This document shows, piece by piece, positions 38,803 through 49,910 of a DNA stretch of 64,000 nucleotides (position 1 is its first letter; each line of letters opens with the position of its first letter). The notes beneath the pieces were generated by a model that worked only from the letters and a program-made list of their open reading frames with translations, was not told the DNA's origin and made no database searches. A program made the position numbers and the translations under genes. Source of the DNA: CAVXYG01 sp963706835 (GTDB lineage: Bacteria > Actinomycetota > Actinomycetes > S36-B12 > GCA-2699445); assembly GCA_963706835.1 (NCBI GenBank), contig CAVPOB010000040.1:186001-250000 (forward strand), read 5' to 3'.

Positions 38803-38805
38803 GGC

Positions 38806-39741
38806 CTAGCGCTTCACCCCGGTCACACCGACGTTGTAGAAGTAGCGGTCGGGCACGACCCGGTCGAACAGGTGCTCGTCCAGCCACGACAGGTGCATCC
38901 ACCCGCGGTAGGCGAACTGCGCCCATTTCAACCCGATCGCCTGCGGGTTCACCGCCGCCTCGAAGGTCCGCACCGGCCACCCGAACCAGGCCGCGGTCAA
39001 CTCATCGGTCACGGTGCGCACCTCGGCCGCGCCGGCCCGCTCGCAGGTGCGCGCGAGGTCCCCCGGGTCGAAGGTGTGGATGTCCACCACTGCTTCCAGC
39101 GCGGCGGCCCGCGACGACTCGTCCAACTCCTCCTCGGGCCGGGCCCACCGGTCCCGCAGCGGCGGCAGATGGGTGATGCGCCGGGTGGCCGCCCAGGTCA
39201 GCTGCGAGAGCTTGCGGGCCACGACGTCGCCCTGGGCGGTCGGTTCCCCCGCGAAGACGAACCGCCCGCCGGGACGCAGCACCCGAAGGACCTCCCGCAT
39301 GGCCAGTTCGACATCGGGGATGTGGTGCAGCACGGCGTGGCCGACCACGAGGTCGAAGGAGTCGTCCGGATACGGGATCGACTCGGCGTCGGCCATCCGC
39401 CCCTCCAGTGCGATCCCGGCACCCTGCGCGTTGCGCAGCGCCACGTCGACCATGCCCTGCGACAGGTCGGTCACATGACCGCGCTCGATCACGCCGCCCA
39501 GGACGAGGTTGATCATGAAGAAGCCGGTGCCGCAGCCGAGTTCGAGCGCCTCGCCGTAGGGCCAGCCCTCGGATCCGGCAGCGTGCTGGAACCGTTCGAC
39601 GGCGTAGTTGATGCACCGGTCGTCGAACGAGATCGACCACTTCTCGTCGTAGGTGCCCGCCTCCCAGTCGTGGTAGAGCACGTTGGCGAGCTTCGGGTCG
39701 TCCCAGGCGCGCTCGATGTCGGCTGCTGTTGGTTGCGTCAT
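38806..39741 (-). CDS. Class I SAM-dependent methyltransferase
   Basis: A 311-residue methyltransferase. It has ALELGCGTGFFMINLV (motif I), GHVTDLSQGMVDVALRNA, PYPDDSFDLVVGHAVLHHIPD (motif II region) and VLRVLRPGGRFVFAGEPT. The N-terminal YHDWEAGTYDEKWSISFDDR is a distinct block shared by a family conserved near echA17 in mycobacteria (Rv3038c region). The C-terminal tail from about 215 (AWFGWPVRTFEAAVNP and YRGWMHLSWLDEHLFDRVVP) is aromatic and may contact lipid or glycan. The substrate is unknown. Its ATG overlaps the enoyl-CoA hydratase stop as ATGA. Confidence 0.85.
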   Translation of the reverse strand: MTQPTAADIERAWDDPKLANVLYHDWEAGTYDEKWSISFDDRCINYAVERFQHAAGSEGWPYGEALELGCGTGFFMINLVLGGVIERGHVTDLSQGMVDVALRNAQGAGIALEGRMADAESIPYPDDSFDLVVGHAVLHHIPDVELAMREVLRVLRPGGRFVFAGEPTAQGDVVARKLSQLTWAATRRITHLPPLRDRWARPEEELDESSRAAALEAVVDIHTFDPGDLARTCERAGAAEVRTVTDELTAAWFGWPVRTFEAAVNPQAIGLKWAQFAYRGWMHLSWLDEHLFDRVVPDRYFYNVGVTGVKR

Positions 39742-40517
39742 CGTCCTACGAACTCCGCTTTCCCCGGGCCGCTCTCCAGGAAGGAGTGCATGCCGATGGT
39801 CTGATCCTCGGTGGCGAACAATCCTGCGAACTCGGCGCGCTCGACCGCCAGCCCTTCGGCCAACGGCAGATCCACTGCTGCCTCGATGGCGCGCTTGGCA
39901 GCGCGCTGCGCCAGCGTCGCCCCGCCGGCCAGCCGCAGGGCCAAGGCCAGCGCCGCGCTGTAGACCTCATCGGGCGGCACCACGCGGTCGATGATGCCCA
40001 GGGCCGATGCTTCGCCGGCATCGACGAATCGGCCGGTCAAGATGAGGTCCTTGGCCCGGGCCGGTCCCACCAGCCGCGTCAACCGCTGGGTGCCGCCGGC
40101 ACCGGGGATGATGCCGAGCAGGATCTCCGGCAGGCCGACCTTGACGTTGTCGCCGGCCACCCGCAGGTCGCAGCACAGCGCCAACTCCAACCCGCCCCCG
40201 AGCGCGTAGCCGGTGATCGCCGCGATCGTGGGCTTGCTGACGGCCGCAACTGCATCGAAGGCGCCGTGCAGGTCAGCGCTCGACGACTCCGCAGTCGCCG
40301 CGTCCCAGTCCGCCATCTCCTTGACATCGGCGCCGGCCGCGAAGACCTTGGGGCCGCCGTAGACGATGATCGCCCGTACCGCGACATCGTCATCGGCGGC
40401 CGCCGCGGCCTGCGCGAACTCGCGCTGGACCTGCAGGCTCAGCGCATTCATGGGTGGGCGATCCAATCGGATCGTGGCGATGCCGTCCACGACCTCCAGA
40501 CCGACATACTCCCCCAC
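39738..40517 (-). CDS. Enoyl-CoA hydratase/isomerase family protein
   Basis: A 259-residue crotonase. GIATIRLDRPPMNALSLQVQ starts the fold, KVFAAGADVKEMADWDA forms the oxyanion-hole AGAD motif, and ALGGGLELALCCDLRVA and LPEILLGIIPGAGGTQRLTRLVG carry the two catalytic glutamates of true hydratases. It should hydrate trans-2-enoyl-CoA in beta-oxidation. The GTG has AAAGGAGG four bases upstream, an ideal site that fixes the start. The mycobacterial equivalent in this place is echA17 (Rv3039c). It heads a three-gene minus-strand operon, divergent from glgX with 146 bp between. Confidence 0.93.
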   Translation of the reverse strand: MGEYVGLEVVDGIATIRLDRPPMNALSLQVQREFAQAAAAADDDVAVRAIIVYGGPKVFAAGADVKEMADWDAATAESSSADLHGAFDAVAAVSKPTIAAITGYALGGGLELALCCDLRVAGDNVKVGLPEILLGIIPGAGGTQRLTRLVGPARAKDLILTGRFVDAGEASALGIIDRVVPPDEVYSAALALALRLAGGATLAQRAAKRAIEAAVDLPLAEGLAVERAEFAGLFATEDQTIGMHSFLESGPGKAEFVGR

Positions 40518-40663
40518 GGCGCCTCCTTTTGGGTGGGATTGCCCGCTTCGCCCGAGGGTAACCGCGGCAGCGCTGCCTGCGATCGGCGGGGTTCTCGACC
40601 CCGCCGCAGCGACGCAGCGCCACTACAGTGGTGGGCACCCGACGATCTTGGAGGTGGGGACAT

Positions 40664-42829
<2,166 letters not shown>

Positions 42830-42929
42830 GCGTGGCTGCGGCGCGGCGGCCGGAAGAGAGATCGTTGAGCGTTGTACCTCCTGATGGGCGCTCGGCAGCG
42901 GGTTCGGAAGCCTAGGCTGGGAACGCAAG

Positions 42930-43260
42930 CCGTAGCAGCTAGAGACGGTGCCCTGCCCAGGGGCGCCACGGCGCCCGAGGGCCAGGACGTCCCGGCGGAA
43001 CTCGACGAGGGGCTCTGCGCGGCGGACCCTTGCGAAACGGGCTTCGCGCCGGCCGATATCCGGGTCGTCGCCAACAACGAGTTCCTGGACGCCAACCCGG
43101 CGGCCCGGGCGCTGTTCGAATCGGTCGAGATTCCGGTGTCGGACATCGCCGCTCAGAACCTCGAGTACGACAGCGGCGCCAACACGCAGCCCGACATCGA
43201 GGAGCAGGCCGCCCGCTGGATCGAGGAGAACCGCGACCAGGTGGATGAGTGGCTCGGGGG
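42930..43260 (+). pseudogene. C-terminal remnant of a glycine-betaine/choline-binding protein (OpuAC/ProX family)
   Basis: About 90 codons with clear likeness to the end of an OpuAC-type substrate-binding protein: ALPRGATAPEGQ, then CAADPCETGFAPADIRVVAN with the family's cysteine pair, then EFLDANPAARALFESVEIPV, DIAAQNLEYDSGANTQPDIE and ARWIEENRDQVDEWL. The signal peptide and ligand-binding aromatic box of the first two thirds are missing, no start with a good ribosome binding site precedes it, and the normal stop has been lost so the frame runs on to 43393. No ATPase or permease partner is nearby. Confidence 0.75.
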
Positions 43261-43295
43261 GCCCGCGCCGCCGTGTGAGCGCATCCCCTACTCGC

Positions 43296-43334
43296 CGATG
43301 GGGCGGGGCGGCCGATCGCCGTCTCGCCCCATCG
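43296..43334. terminator. 10-bp hairpin after the OpuAC remnant
   Basis: CGATGGGGCG (43296-43305) and CGCCCCATCG (43325-43334) form a perfect 10-bp stem with a 19-nt GC-rich loop, about 70 bp before the glgE start. It was probably the terminator of the lost binding-protein gene and may now separate glgX from glgE. Confidence 0.5.
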
Positions 43335-43402
43335 CTGTGCGCGACATCGCCAGCGCCGCCCGTGGCCGGGTCACCGGCGTCGGCAATGGCTAGCCTGGGC
43401 GC

Positions 43403-45445
43403 GTGACGACCACTCCCGATCTCGGATTCGGCCGGCCCGGCGGCCTTCATCCCCCCGCAACCGTCGCCGGGCGTTTCCCGGTCACCGATGTGTGGCCGAC
43501 CGTGCAGTCCGGACGGCGGCCTGCCAAGGCCGCGGTCGGCGAGCAGATCCTGGTGGCGGCGACCTGCTACCGGGAGGGCCACGACAGCCTGGGCGTCCAC
43601 GTCATCATCACCGACCCCGACGGCGCCGTGGCGGGCCGGTATCCGATGCGGCCCTCGGAGCCGGGGCTGAACCGCTGGACCTGCCAGGAGTGGCGGCCCG
43701 ACCGGATGGGTGATTGGACCTTCACGATCGAGGCGTTCCACGACCCGTTGGACACATGGCGGCATCGGGCCGAGGTGAAGATTCCGGCCGGCGTGGACGT
43801 CATGCTGGAGCTCGCCGAGGGAGCCGCCCTCTTCCGCCGGGCCGCGGACCAGCTCGCGAACCATCCCGACCCGGCACTGGCGCTGGGAGAATCGGCCGAG
43901 CACGCGGCCGAACTGCTGCGCGAGTCCGCCGCCGCGCTGCTGGATGATCGCCGCCCCGCCGGCGCACGATTGGCCGTGGCGCTGGCGCCGGACATCCTGC
44001 ACTTCCTGTCCCGCGGCATCCTGCGCGACTATCCGAGCACCTGTGGACCCTGGCCGGTCCGGGTGGATCGGCGCCGGGCGCTGTTCAGCGCCTGGTACGA
44101 GTTCTTCCCCCGCAGTGAGGGAGCCTCGGAGCAGACCTCGGGATCCCTCGCCACCGCGGCCGAGCGGCTCCCCGCCGTGGCTCAGATGGGCTTCGACGTG
44201 GTGTATCTGCCGCCGATCCATCCCATCGGCAGCACCAATCGCAAGGGCCGCAACAACACGCTGAACCCGAGTCCGGACGATCCCGGCTCGCCGTGGGCGA
44301 TCGGGGGCGCGGCCGGCGGGCACGACGCGATCCATCCGGACCTCGGCACGGTGGCGGACCTGCAGGCCTTCGTCGCCAAGGCGCAGCAGCACGGCCTCGA
44401 CGTTGCCCTGGACCTGGCGCTGCAGGCCTCGCCGGATCACCCCTGGGTGCCCGAGCACCCCGACTGGTTCACCACCCGAGCCGACGGCTCGATCGCCTAT
44501 GCCGAGAATCCGCCGAAGAAGTACCAGGACATCTACCCGTTGAACTTCGACAACGACCCGGAGGGCCTCTACGCCGAGATCGAGCGGGTGGTCCGCTTCT
44601 GGATGGCGTGCGGTGTGCGGGTGTTCCGCGTGGACAACCCGCACACCAAGCCGTTGTGGGTGTGGGACCGCCTCATCGGATCGGTCAACGCCTCCCACCC
44701 GGAGGTCATCTTCCTGGCCGAGGCGTTCACCCTGCCAGCCATGATGCGCGGTCTGGCCGAGGTCGGGTTCCAGCAGTCCTACACCTACTTCACCTGGCGC
44801 AACGACCCGTGGTCGCTGGCCGAGTACGTGCGCGAGTTGTCCGGGCCGGCCAGCGCATACATGCGGCCGAACTTCTGGCCCAACACCCCCGACATCCTGC
44901 CCGAGGTGCTCCAGCACGGCGGACCGCCGGCCTTCGCGATGCGGGCCACCCTGGCGGCCACCCTGTCGCCGTCCTGGGGGGTCTACGCCGGCTATGAGCT
45001 GTTCGAGAACGAGCCGCTGGCGCCCGGCAAGGAGGACTACCTGCACTCGGAGAAGTTCCAGCTGCGGCCCCGGGACTGGCAGGGGGCAGCCGAGCAGCCC
45101 AACCTCATCGCTCATCTCACGATGCTCAACGGCGTCCGGCGGCGCCACCCGGCCCTGCAGCAGTTGCGCAGCACGGCCTTCCACCGCGCCGAGGATGACG
45201 CCGTCATCGCCTTCTCCAAGACCGACGGCGAGGACACCGTGGTGGTGGTGTGCAACATGGACCCGCACCGCGCGCGCGTGACACTGATCTGGCTGGACAT
45301 GCCGGCGCTGGGGCTGGACTGGGACGACAGCTTCACCGTCCGCGACGAGATCACCGGCGCCGCCTGGTCGTGGGGGAAGGCGGTCTACGTCAACCTCGAG
45401 CCGGGCGGTGCCCATATCGTGGCGGTGCTGCCCGACCAGGGCTAG
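43403..45445 (+). CDS. glgE: Alpha-1,4-glucan:maltose-1-phosphate maltosyltransferase
   Basis: A 680-residue GH13_3 enzyme that extends alpha-glucan by maltosyl units from maltose-1-phosphate. The N-terminal domain (VTDVWPTVQSGRRPAKAAVG) and a helical bundle precede the barrel: FSAWYEFFPRSEG, FDVVYLPPIHPIGSTNRKGR, the nucleophile in GVRVFRVDNPHTKPLWVWD and the acid/base glutamate in VIFLAEAFTLPAMMRGLAE. ENPPKKYQDIYPLNFDND is a GlgE-specific stretch that binds the phosphate end. The start is GTG, with no strong ribosome binding site visible. It is followed after 67 bp by glgB, the standard actinobacterial pairing for the trehalose-to-glucan GlgE pathway. Confidence 0.96.
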   Translation: MTTTPDLGFGRPGGLHPPATVAGRFPVTDVWPTVQSGRRPAKAAVGEQILVAATCYREGHDSLGVHVIITDPDGAVAGRYPMRPSEPGLNRWTCQEWRPDRMGDWTFTIEAFHDPLDTWRHRAEVKIPAGVDVMLELAEGAALFRRAADQLANHPDPALALGESAEHAAELLRESAAALLDDRRPAGARLAVALAPDILHFLSRGILRDYPSTCGPWPVRVDRRRALFSAWYEFFPRSEGASEQTSGSLATAAERLPAVAQMGFDVVYLPPIHPIGSTNRKGRNNTLNPSPDDPGSPWAIGGAAGGHDAIHPDLGTVADLQAFVAKAQQHGLDVALDLALQASPDHPWVPEHPDWFTTRADGSIAYAENPPKKYQDIYPLNFDNDPEGLYAEIERVVRFWMACGVRVFRVDNPHTKPLWVWDRLIGSVNASHPEVIFLAEAFTLPAMMRGLAEVGFQQSYTYFTWRNDPWSLAEYVRELSGPASAYMRPNFWPNTPDILPEVLQHGGPPAFAMRATLAATLSPSWGVYAGYELFENEPLAPGKEDYLHSEKFQLRPRDWQGAAEQPNLIAHLTMLNGVRRRHPALQQLRSTAFHRAEDDAVIAFSKTDGEDTVVVVCNMDPHRARVTLIWLDMPALGLDWDDSFTVRDEITGAAWSWGKAVYVNLEPGGAHIVAVLPDQG

Positions 45446-45512
45446 CGCCTCCGGGCAGGTGGATGGCGCCAATCACGCTGCAATCCAGGGCCGGCGGCGC
45501 AAGGATGTGTCT

Positions 45513-47693
45513 ATGGCGAAGACCCCAAAGGCACTCCCGGTGGACCATGCCGAACTCGACCGCATCGTAGATGGCGCGCACCACAATCCGCACGCCGTGC
45601 TCGGTCCGCACTTGCACCAGGGTGCCGTCACCGTGCGGGCATTCCGGCCCCTCGCCACGTCGGTGCAGGTCCGGGTCGGTGAGGAGCTGTACGACCTGGC
45701 GCATGAGCACCGCGGGGTCTGGGTCGCGGCGCTGCCCATGGCCACCGTGCCGGACTACCGACTGCTGGTGTCCTACGGCGGCGATCCGGCGCAGACCGAT
45801 GACCCGTACCGGTTCCTGCCCACGATGGGCGACATCGACCTGCACCTGATCGGCGAGGGTCGCCACGAGCAGCTGTGGGAGGTGCTCGGCGCACACATCC
45901 GCCGATACGACACGCCGCAGGGCCCGGTCGAGGGCACGTCCTTCGCCGTCTGGGCACCCAGCGCGCGGGGGGTGCGCGTCGTCGGCGACTTCAACTTCTG
46001 GGACGGCAGCAACTCGCCCATGCGCTCGATGGGCTCCTCCGGGATCTGGGAGCTGTTCGTGCCGGGCGTGGGCACCGGGACCAAGTACAAGTACCAGATC
46101 CTGGGCGCGGACGGGGTGTGGCGGGAGAAGGCCGACCCCATGGCCTTCGCCACCGAGCATCCCCCGGCCACGTCCTCGGTGGTCTTCGAATCCGCCTACT
46201 CCTGGAGCGACGAGGAGTGGATGGCGCGCCGCGCCGAGACCGACCCGCACAACGGCCCGATGAGCGTCTACGAGGTCCACCTCGGGTCGTGGCGCAAGGG
46301 CCTGCTCTACCACCAGCTCGCCGACGAGCTCACCGGCTACCTCATCGAGAACAACTTCACGCATGTGGAGTTCCTCCCGGTGGCCGAGCATCCCTATGAG
46401 CCGTCCTGGGGCTACCAGGTCACCTCCTACTACGCCCCCAGCTCGCGATTCGGCTCACCAGACGAGTTCCGCTACCTCATCGACCGGCTCCACCAGGCCG
46501 GCATCGGCGTCATCGTCGATTGGGTGCCGGCCCACTTCCCCAAGGATGAGTGGGCCCTGGGACGCTTCGACGGCACGCCGCTGTACGAGCACGCCGATCC
46601 GCGGCGCGGCGAGCAGATGGACTGGGGCACCTACGTCTTCGACTTCGGCCGCTCCGAGGTTCGCAACTTCCTGGTGGCCAACGCGATCTTCTGGCTGGAG
46701 GAATTCCATGTGGACGGCCTGCGCGTGGACGCGGTGGCCTCCATGCTCTACCTGGACTACTCCCGCGAGGAAGGCCAGTGGACGCCGAACATCCACGGCG
46801 GCCGCGAGAACCTCGAGGCGGTGTCGTTCCTGCAGGAGATGAACGCCACCGTCTACAAGCGGGTGCCAGGCGTGGTGACCATCGCGGAGGAATCCACCTC
46901 GTGGTCCGGCGTCACCCGGCCGACCCACTTGGGCGGACTGGGCTTCGGCCTGAAGTGGAACATGGGCTGGATGCACGACTCGCTGGACTACGTCAGCCAC
47001 GAGCCGATCCATCGCCAGTACCACCATCACGAGATGACCTTCGCGATGATGTACGCCTACTCCGAGCAGTTCGTGCTGCCCATCAGCCACGACGAGGTGG
47101 TGCACGGCAAGGGGTCGCTGGCGGGCAAGATGCCCGGCGACCGGTGGCAGCAGCTGGCGAACCTGCGGGCGTACCTGGCCTACATGTGGGCCCATCCGGG
47201 CAAGCAGCTGCTCTTCATGGGCAGCGAGATCGCCCAGTCGTCAGAATGGTCGGAGGCCCGGTCGCTGGACTGGTGGCTGCTGGACTACCCCGAGCACCGC
47301 GGCGTGCAGACGTGCGTGCGGGACCTCAACCGCACCTACCGTGAGCAGCCGGCGCTGTGGTCGCAGGACCACCATCCGGCAGGGTTCGAGTGGATCGACG
47401 CCAACGACGCCCAGGGCAACGTGTTCTCGTGGCTGCGCTGGGGCAACGACGGCTCCGTGATCGCGGTGGTGCTGAACTTCTCGCCGGTCGTGCGGGACCA
47501 CTACCGGCTCGGACTGCCGATGGCGGGGCGCTGGAGCGAGATCCTCAACACCGACGCCGAGGCGTACGGCGGTTCCGGCGTCGGCAACTTCGGCGGCGTG
47601 ACTGCCGAGGGCGAGGGGGCGCACGGGATGTCCACGGCCGCCACCATCGTGATCCCGCCGCTGGCCGCGGTGTGGCTGCGCTGGGAGGGCTGA
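45513..47693 (+). CDS. glgB: 1,4-alpha-glucan branching enzyme
   Basis: A 726-residue GH13_9 branching enzyme that adds alpha-1,6 branches to the GlgE product. An N-terminal N1 domain (HHNPHAVLGPHLHQG), the CBM48 domain (TSFAVWAPSARGVRVVGDFN, FWDGSNSPMRSMG) and the barrel follow: VYEVHLGSWRKG, HVEFLPVAEHPYEPSWGYQV, the nucleophile aspartate in VDGLRVDAVASMLYLDYSRE, the acid/base glutamate in VVTIAEESTSWSGV and the stabilising aspartate in LPISHDEVVHGKGSL. Length and domain order match long-form actinobacterial GlgB. The ATG has AAGGA seven bases upstream. Confidence 0.96.
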   Translation: MAKTPKALPVDHAELDRIVDGAHHNPHAVLGPHLHQGAVTVRAFRPLATSVQVRVGEELYDLAHEHRGVWVAALPMATVPDYRLLVSYGGDPAQTDDPYRFLPTMGDIDLHLIGEGRHEQLWEVLGAHIRRYDTPQGPVEGTSFAVWAPSARGVRVVGDFNFWDGSNSPMRSMGSSGIWELFVPGVGTGTKYKYQILGADGVWREKADPMAFATEHPPATSSVVFESAYSWSDEEWMARRAETDPHNGPMSVYEVHLGSWRKGLLYHQLADELTGYLIENNFTHVEFLPVAEHPYEPSWGYQVTSYYAPSSRFGSPDEFRYLIDRLHQAGIGVIVDWVPAHFPKDEWALGRFDGTPLYEHADPRRGEQMDWGTYVFDFGRSEVRNFLVANAIFWLEEFHVDGLRVDAVASMLYLDYSREEGQWTPNIHGGRENLEAVSFLQEMNATVYKRVPGVVTIAEESTSWSGVTRPTHLGGLGFGLKWNMGWMHDSLDYVSHEPIHRQYHHHEMTFAMMYAYSEQFVLPISHDEVVHGKGSLAGKMPGDRWQQLANLRAYLAYMWAHPGKQLLFMGSEIAQSSEWSEARSLDWWLLDYPEHRGVQTCVRDLNRTYREQPALWSQDHHPAGFEWIDANDAQGNVFSWLRWGNDGSVIAVVLNFSPVVRDHYRLGLPMAGRWSEILNTDAEAYGGSGVGNFGGVTAEGEGAHGMSTAATIVIPPLAAVWLRWEG

Positions 47694-47769
47694 GGGGCCC
47701 CGGAACGTCCCGCGGGCGCCCGGGCAGCGCTGCCTCGCGCGGCCGGTCGGGGCGCCGGGCGGGTGCGGG

Positions 47770-47877
47770 TACGATGGAGGGACCTCCCGCCTAGGAGGTT
47801 CCCGTCTTCCCGGCAAGGCGCTGCTGCGCTGCAGCGCGAGTGTGGTGACGGAAGTCGCCACCACGGAAGGCCCTCCC
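47770..47877 (+). promoter_or_regulatory. Promoter and structured 5' leader of the DEAD-box helicase gene
   Basis: A GGGTACGAT extended -10 (TACGAT, 47770-47775) is followed by a leader of roughly 95 nt. The leader begins with an inverted repeat, GGGACCTCC (47779-47787) and GGAGGTTCCC (47794-47803), then a CGCTGCTGCGCTGCAGCG stem. The Shine-Dalgarno GGAAGG (47865-47870) is followed at once by CCCTCCC before the GTG, so the ribosome site can pair locally. No clear -35 was seen. RNA-helicase mRNAs often carry regulatory leaders of this size. Confidence 0.4.
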
Positions 47878-49197
47878 GTGCCAGCAGCACAGGCGCAGAC
47901 ACGCGCCGCCACCGCCGATCGCCGGCGCCGCCCGAAGCGTGCGCCCCAGGCCCGTCCTGGGGCGAACCGCCACCAGGGCCCCGCAACGGTTCCGCACCGC
48001 GGGAACCGAAAGCGGGCCGTGCCCACCCTGACGCGGCCCAGCGGCTTCACCTCGCTGGGAGTGCCCGATGCTCTGGCGGCGGTCCTGCAGCAGCAGGGCA
48101 TCGAGCGGCCCTACCCGATCCAGCAGGCCACCATCCCCGACGCGATCGCCGGTCGGGACGTCCTGGGTCGGGGCCGCACCGGCTCCGGCAAAACGCTGGC
48201 ATTCTGCCTGCCGCTGGTGATCCGGCTGGCGCAACCAGGTCCGAGGCCGCGGCGCCGCAGCCCGAGGGGACTCATCCTGGTCCCGACCCGGGAACTCGCC
48301 GCGCAGGTCATGGACGTGCTGAAGCCGTTGGTGGCCCAGATGGGACTCGATGTCAGCCTGGTCATCGGTGGGGCGTCCTACGACAAGCAGATCAGCCGCC
48401 TGTCCAACGGCACCGACATCGTCGTGGCCACGCCCGGCCGGCTGTTCGACCTGACTGAGCGCGGTGCGGCCGATCTGTCGCACATCTCCTCGGTGGTGCT
48501 CGACGAGGCCGACCAGATGGCCGATCTCGGCTTCCTCCCCCAAGTCGAGGTGCTCATGCGGCAGGTGCCCCGGCGCGGGCAGCGCCTGCTGTTCTCGGCG
48601 ACACTGGACCGCGACGTCGATGGGCTCGTGCAGCAGTACCTGCGCGACCCGTGCGAGCACGCCACCGATCCGGGCACCGCAGTGGTGCGCACGATGACCC
48701 ACAAGGTGCTCGTGGTCCCCGATCACGGCAAGCAGCGCGCCGCCGCCGCGATCGCCCGCGACGCCGAGCGCTCCATCGTCTTCCTGCGCACCAGAGCCGC
48801 GGTGGAGGAGGCCGCCAGCAGTTTCGCCGAGGTCGGTCTGGCCAGCGACATGCTGCACGGCGGGATGTCGCAGCGCGCCCGCAGTCGCGCCCTGGAACGG
48901 TTCCGCCGGGGTGCGACGCGCGTCCTGGTCGCTACCGATGTGGCCGCCCGGGGCATCGACGTGGCGGGCATCTCCGTGGTCCTGCAGTGGGACATCCCCG
49001 CCGACCACAAGGACTACCTGCACCGCGCCGGACGGACCGCGCGGGCCGGGGCGGAGGGCACCGTCATCACGCTGGTCGCGCCGCGCCAGCAGCATCGGAT
49101 GCGACGGATGCTCGATCACGCCGGCGTTGCGCCCACGGTGGAGTACGACCAGCCAGCGCGGCCGGGCAGCGACGCTCGACATCGCCGGGCCGGGTAG
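47878..49197 (+). CDS. DEAD-box RNA helicase
   Basis: A 439-residue superfamily 2 helicase. A basic N-terminal tail (RRRRPKRAPQARPG) precedes the Q-motif region (FTSLGVPDALAAVLQQQGIERPYPIQQATIP), Walker A GRGRTGSGKTLAFCLPL, motif Ia ILVPTRELAAQV, motif II VVLDEADQMADLGFLP, motif III LLFSATLD, motif V ATDVAARGIDVAGISVVLQWD and motif VI HRAGRTARAGAEG. It resembles RhlE/CsdA-like helicases that unwind RNA in ribosome assembly and cold adaptation. GTG 47878 has GGAAGG seven bases upstream; in-frame GTG codons at 47842 and 47845 would add 12 or 11 residues. It is preceded by a structured leader. Confidence 0.93.
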   Translation: MPAAQAQTRAATADRRRRPKRAPQARPGANRHQGPATVPHRGNRKRAVPTLTRPSGFTSLGVPDALAAVLQQQGIERPYPIQQATIPDAIAGRDVLGRGRTGSGKTLAFCLPLVIRLAQPGPRPRRRSPRGLILVPTRELAAQVMDVLKPLVAQMGLDVSLVIGGASYDKQISRLSNGTDIVVATPGRLFDLTERGAADLSHISSVVLDEADQMADLGFLPQVEVLMRQVPRRGQRLLFSATLDRDVDGLVQQYLRDPCEHATDPGTAVVRTMTHKVLVVPDHGKQRAAAAIARDAERSIVFLRTRAAVEEAASSFAEVGLASDMLHGGMSQRARSRALERFRRGATRVLVATDVAARGIDVAGISVVLQWDIPADHKDYLHRAGRTARAGAEGTVITLVAPRQQHRMRRMLDHAGVAPTVEYDQPARPGSDARHRRAG

Positions 49198-49224
49198 GCG
49201 CGCGACTGCTCGGTGACCGCGCGC
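49198..49224. terminator. Weak hairpin between convergent genes
   Basis: GCGCGCG (49198-49204) and CGCGCGC (49218-49224) form a 7-bp stem with a 13-nt loop directly after the helicase stop. It is short and could be chance in such GC-rich sequence, but it is the only hairpin seen in the 67-bp convergent spacer. Confidence 0.3.
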
Positions 49225-49264
49225 ACTCGGTCGCAGACAGGCGCGTCCGGCTCGCCGCCCGGTG

Positions 49265-49852
49265 CTACTGCTTGCTCCAGGCGGCCATGCCCTCGATGTT
49301 GGACTTCAGCACCTCGCTGGCGGTGGCCTCGGCGCCCTTGGTCATCACCGCGAACTTCAGCGACCCGACGTCCTGCTTGCGGGGGGCCGAGGACAGGGCG
49401 TAGAGGACAACGTCGGGCTTGAGGAGCCAGGCGCCGAGGTTGTACTGGGTGCGGGCACCTCCCTGCTTCTTGTCCAGCGCCTCAGTGGCGTCGTCGTCCT
49501 GGTGCCAGGCGACGACCCGGTAGCCCTCGCGCTCCCCGACATCGGCCAGGCGCAGGGCCATCTGCAGGCCGCCCAGCATGGGGAGGTTCAGTTTCTGGAC
49601 ATAGGTGAAGTCGCTGTCGGAGCGGCGATCGAGAATCTCCACCGATTCGACGTAGCGCACATTGCGGGGGTACTCGGCGACGTCCAAGATGCACGACACC
49701 ATGGCGTCGACGTCGACCTGCACCGGCAGCCGGCCGATGCCCTCGCTGGTGGGCCGCTTGGCGTAGGACCACGACGTGTAGCTGAATCCGGAGCGATCCG
49801 GCAGCGCGGGGATGTGGTCGAAGACTCGGTCGAGGAACTCGTCAGCGCTCAC
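49265..49852 (-). CDS. START/SRPBCC-like ligand-binding protein
   Basis: A 195-residue protein. VSCILDVAEYPRNVRYVESVEILDRRSDSDFTYVQKLNLP and the C-terminal helix ASEVLKSNIEGMAAWSKQ give the helix-grip order of START/SRPBCC domains, with a long C-terminal helix to lid a hydrophobic pocket. The middle stretch YRVVAWHQDDDATEALDKKQ is a charged loop. No signal peptide is seen, so it is cytosolic. Ligand and role are unknown. GGAGG seven bases before the GTG supports the start. It is followed downstream only by a convergent helicase gene and sits 58 bp after the thioredoxin-like gene on the same strand. Confidence 0.7.
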   Translation of the reverse strand: MSADEFLDRVFDHIPALPDRSGFSYTSWSYAKRPTSEGIGRLPVQVDVDAMVSCILDVAEYPRNVRYVESVEILDRRSDSDFTYVQKLNLPMLGGLQMALRLADVGEREGYRVVAWHQDDDATEALDKKQGGARTQYNLGAWLLKPDVVLYALSSAPRKQDVGSLKFAVMTKGAEATASEVLKSNIEGMAAWSKQ

Positions 49853-49910
49853 GGCTATACCTCCGGGGTTGGCGCCTCCACCTTACCGATCATGGACACC
49901 GATACTGCGC

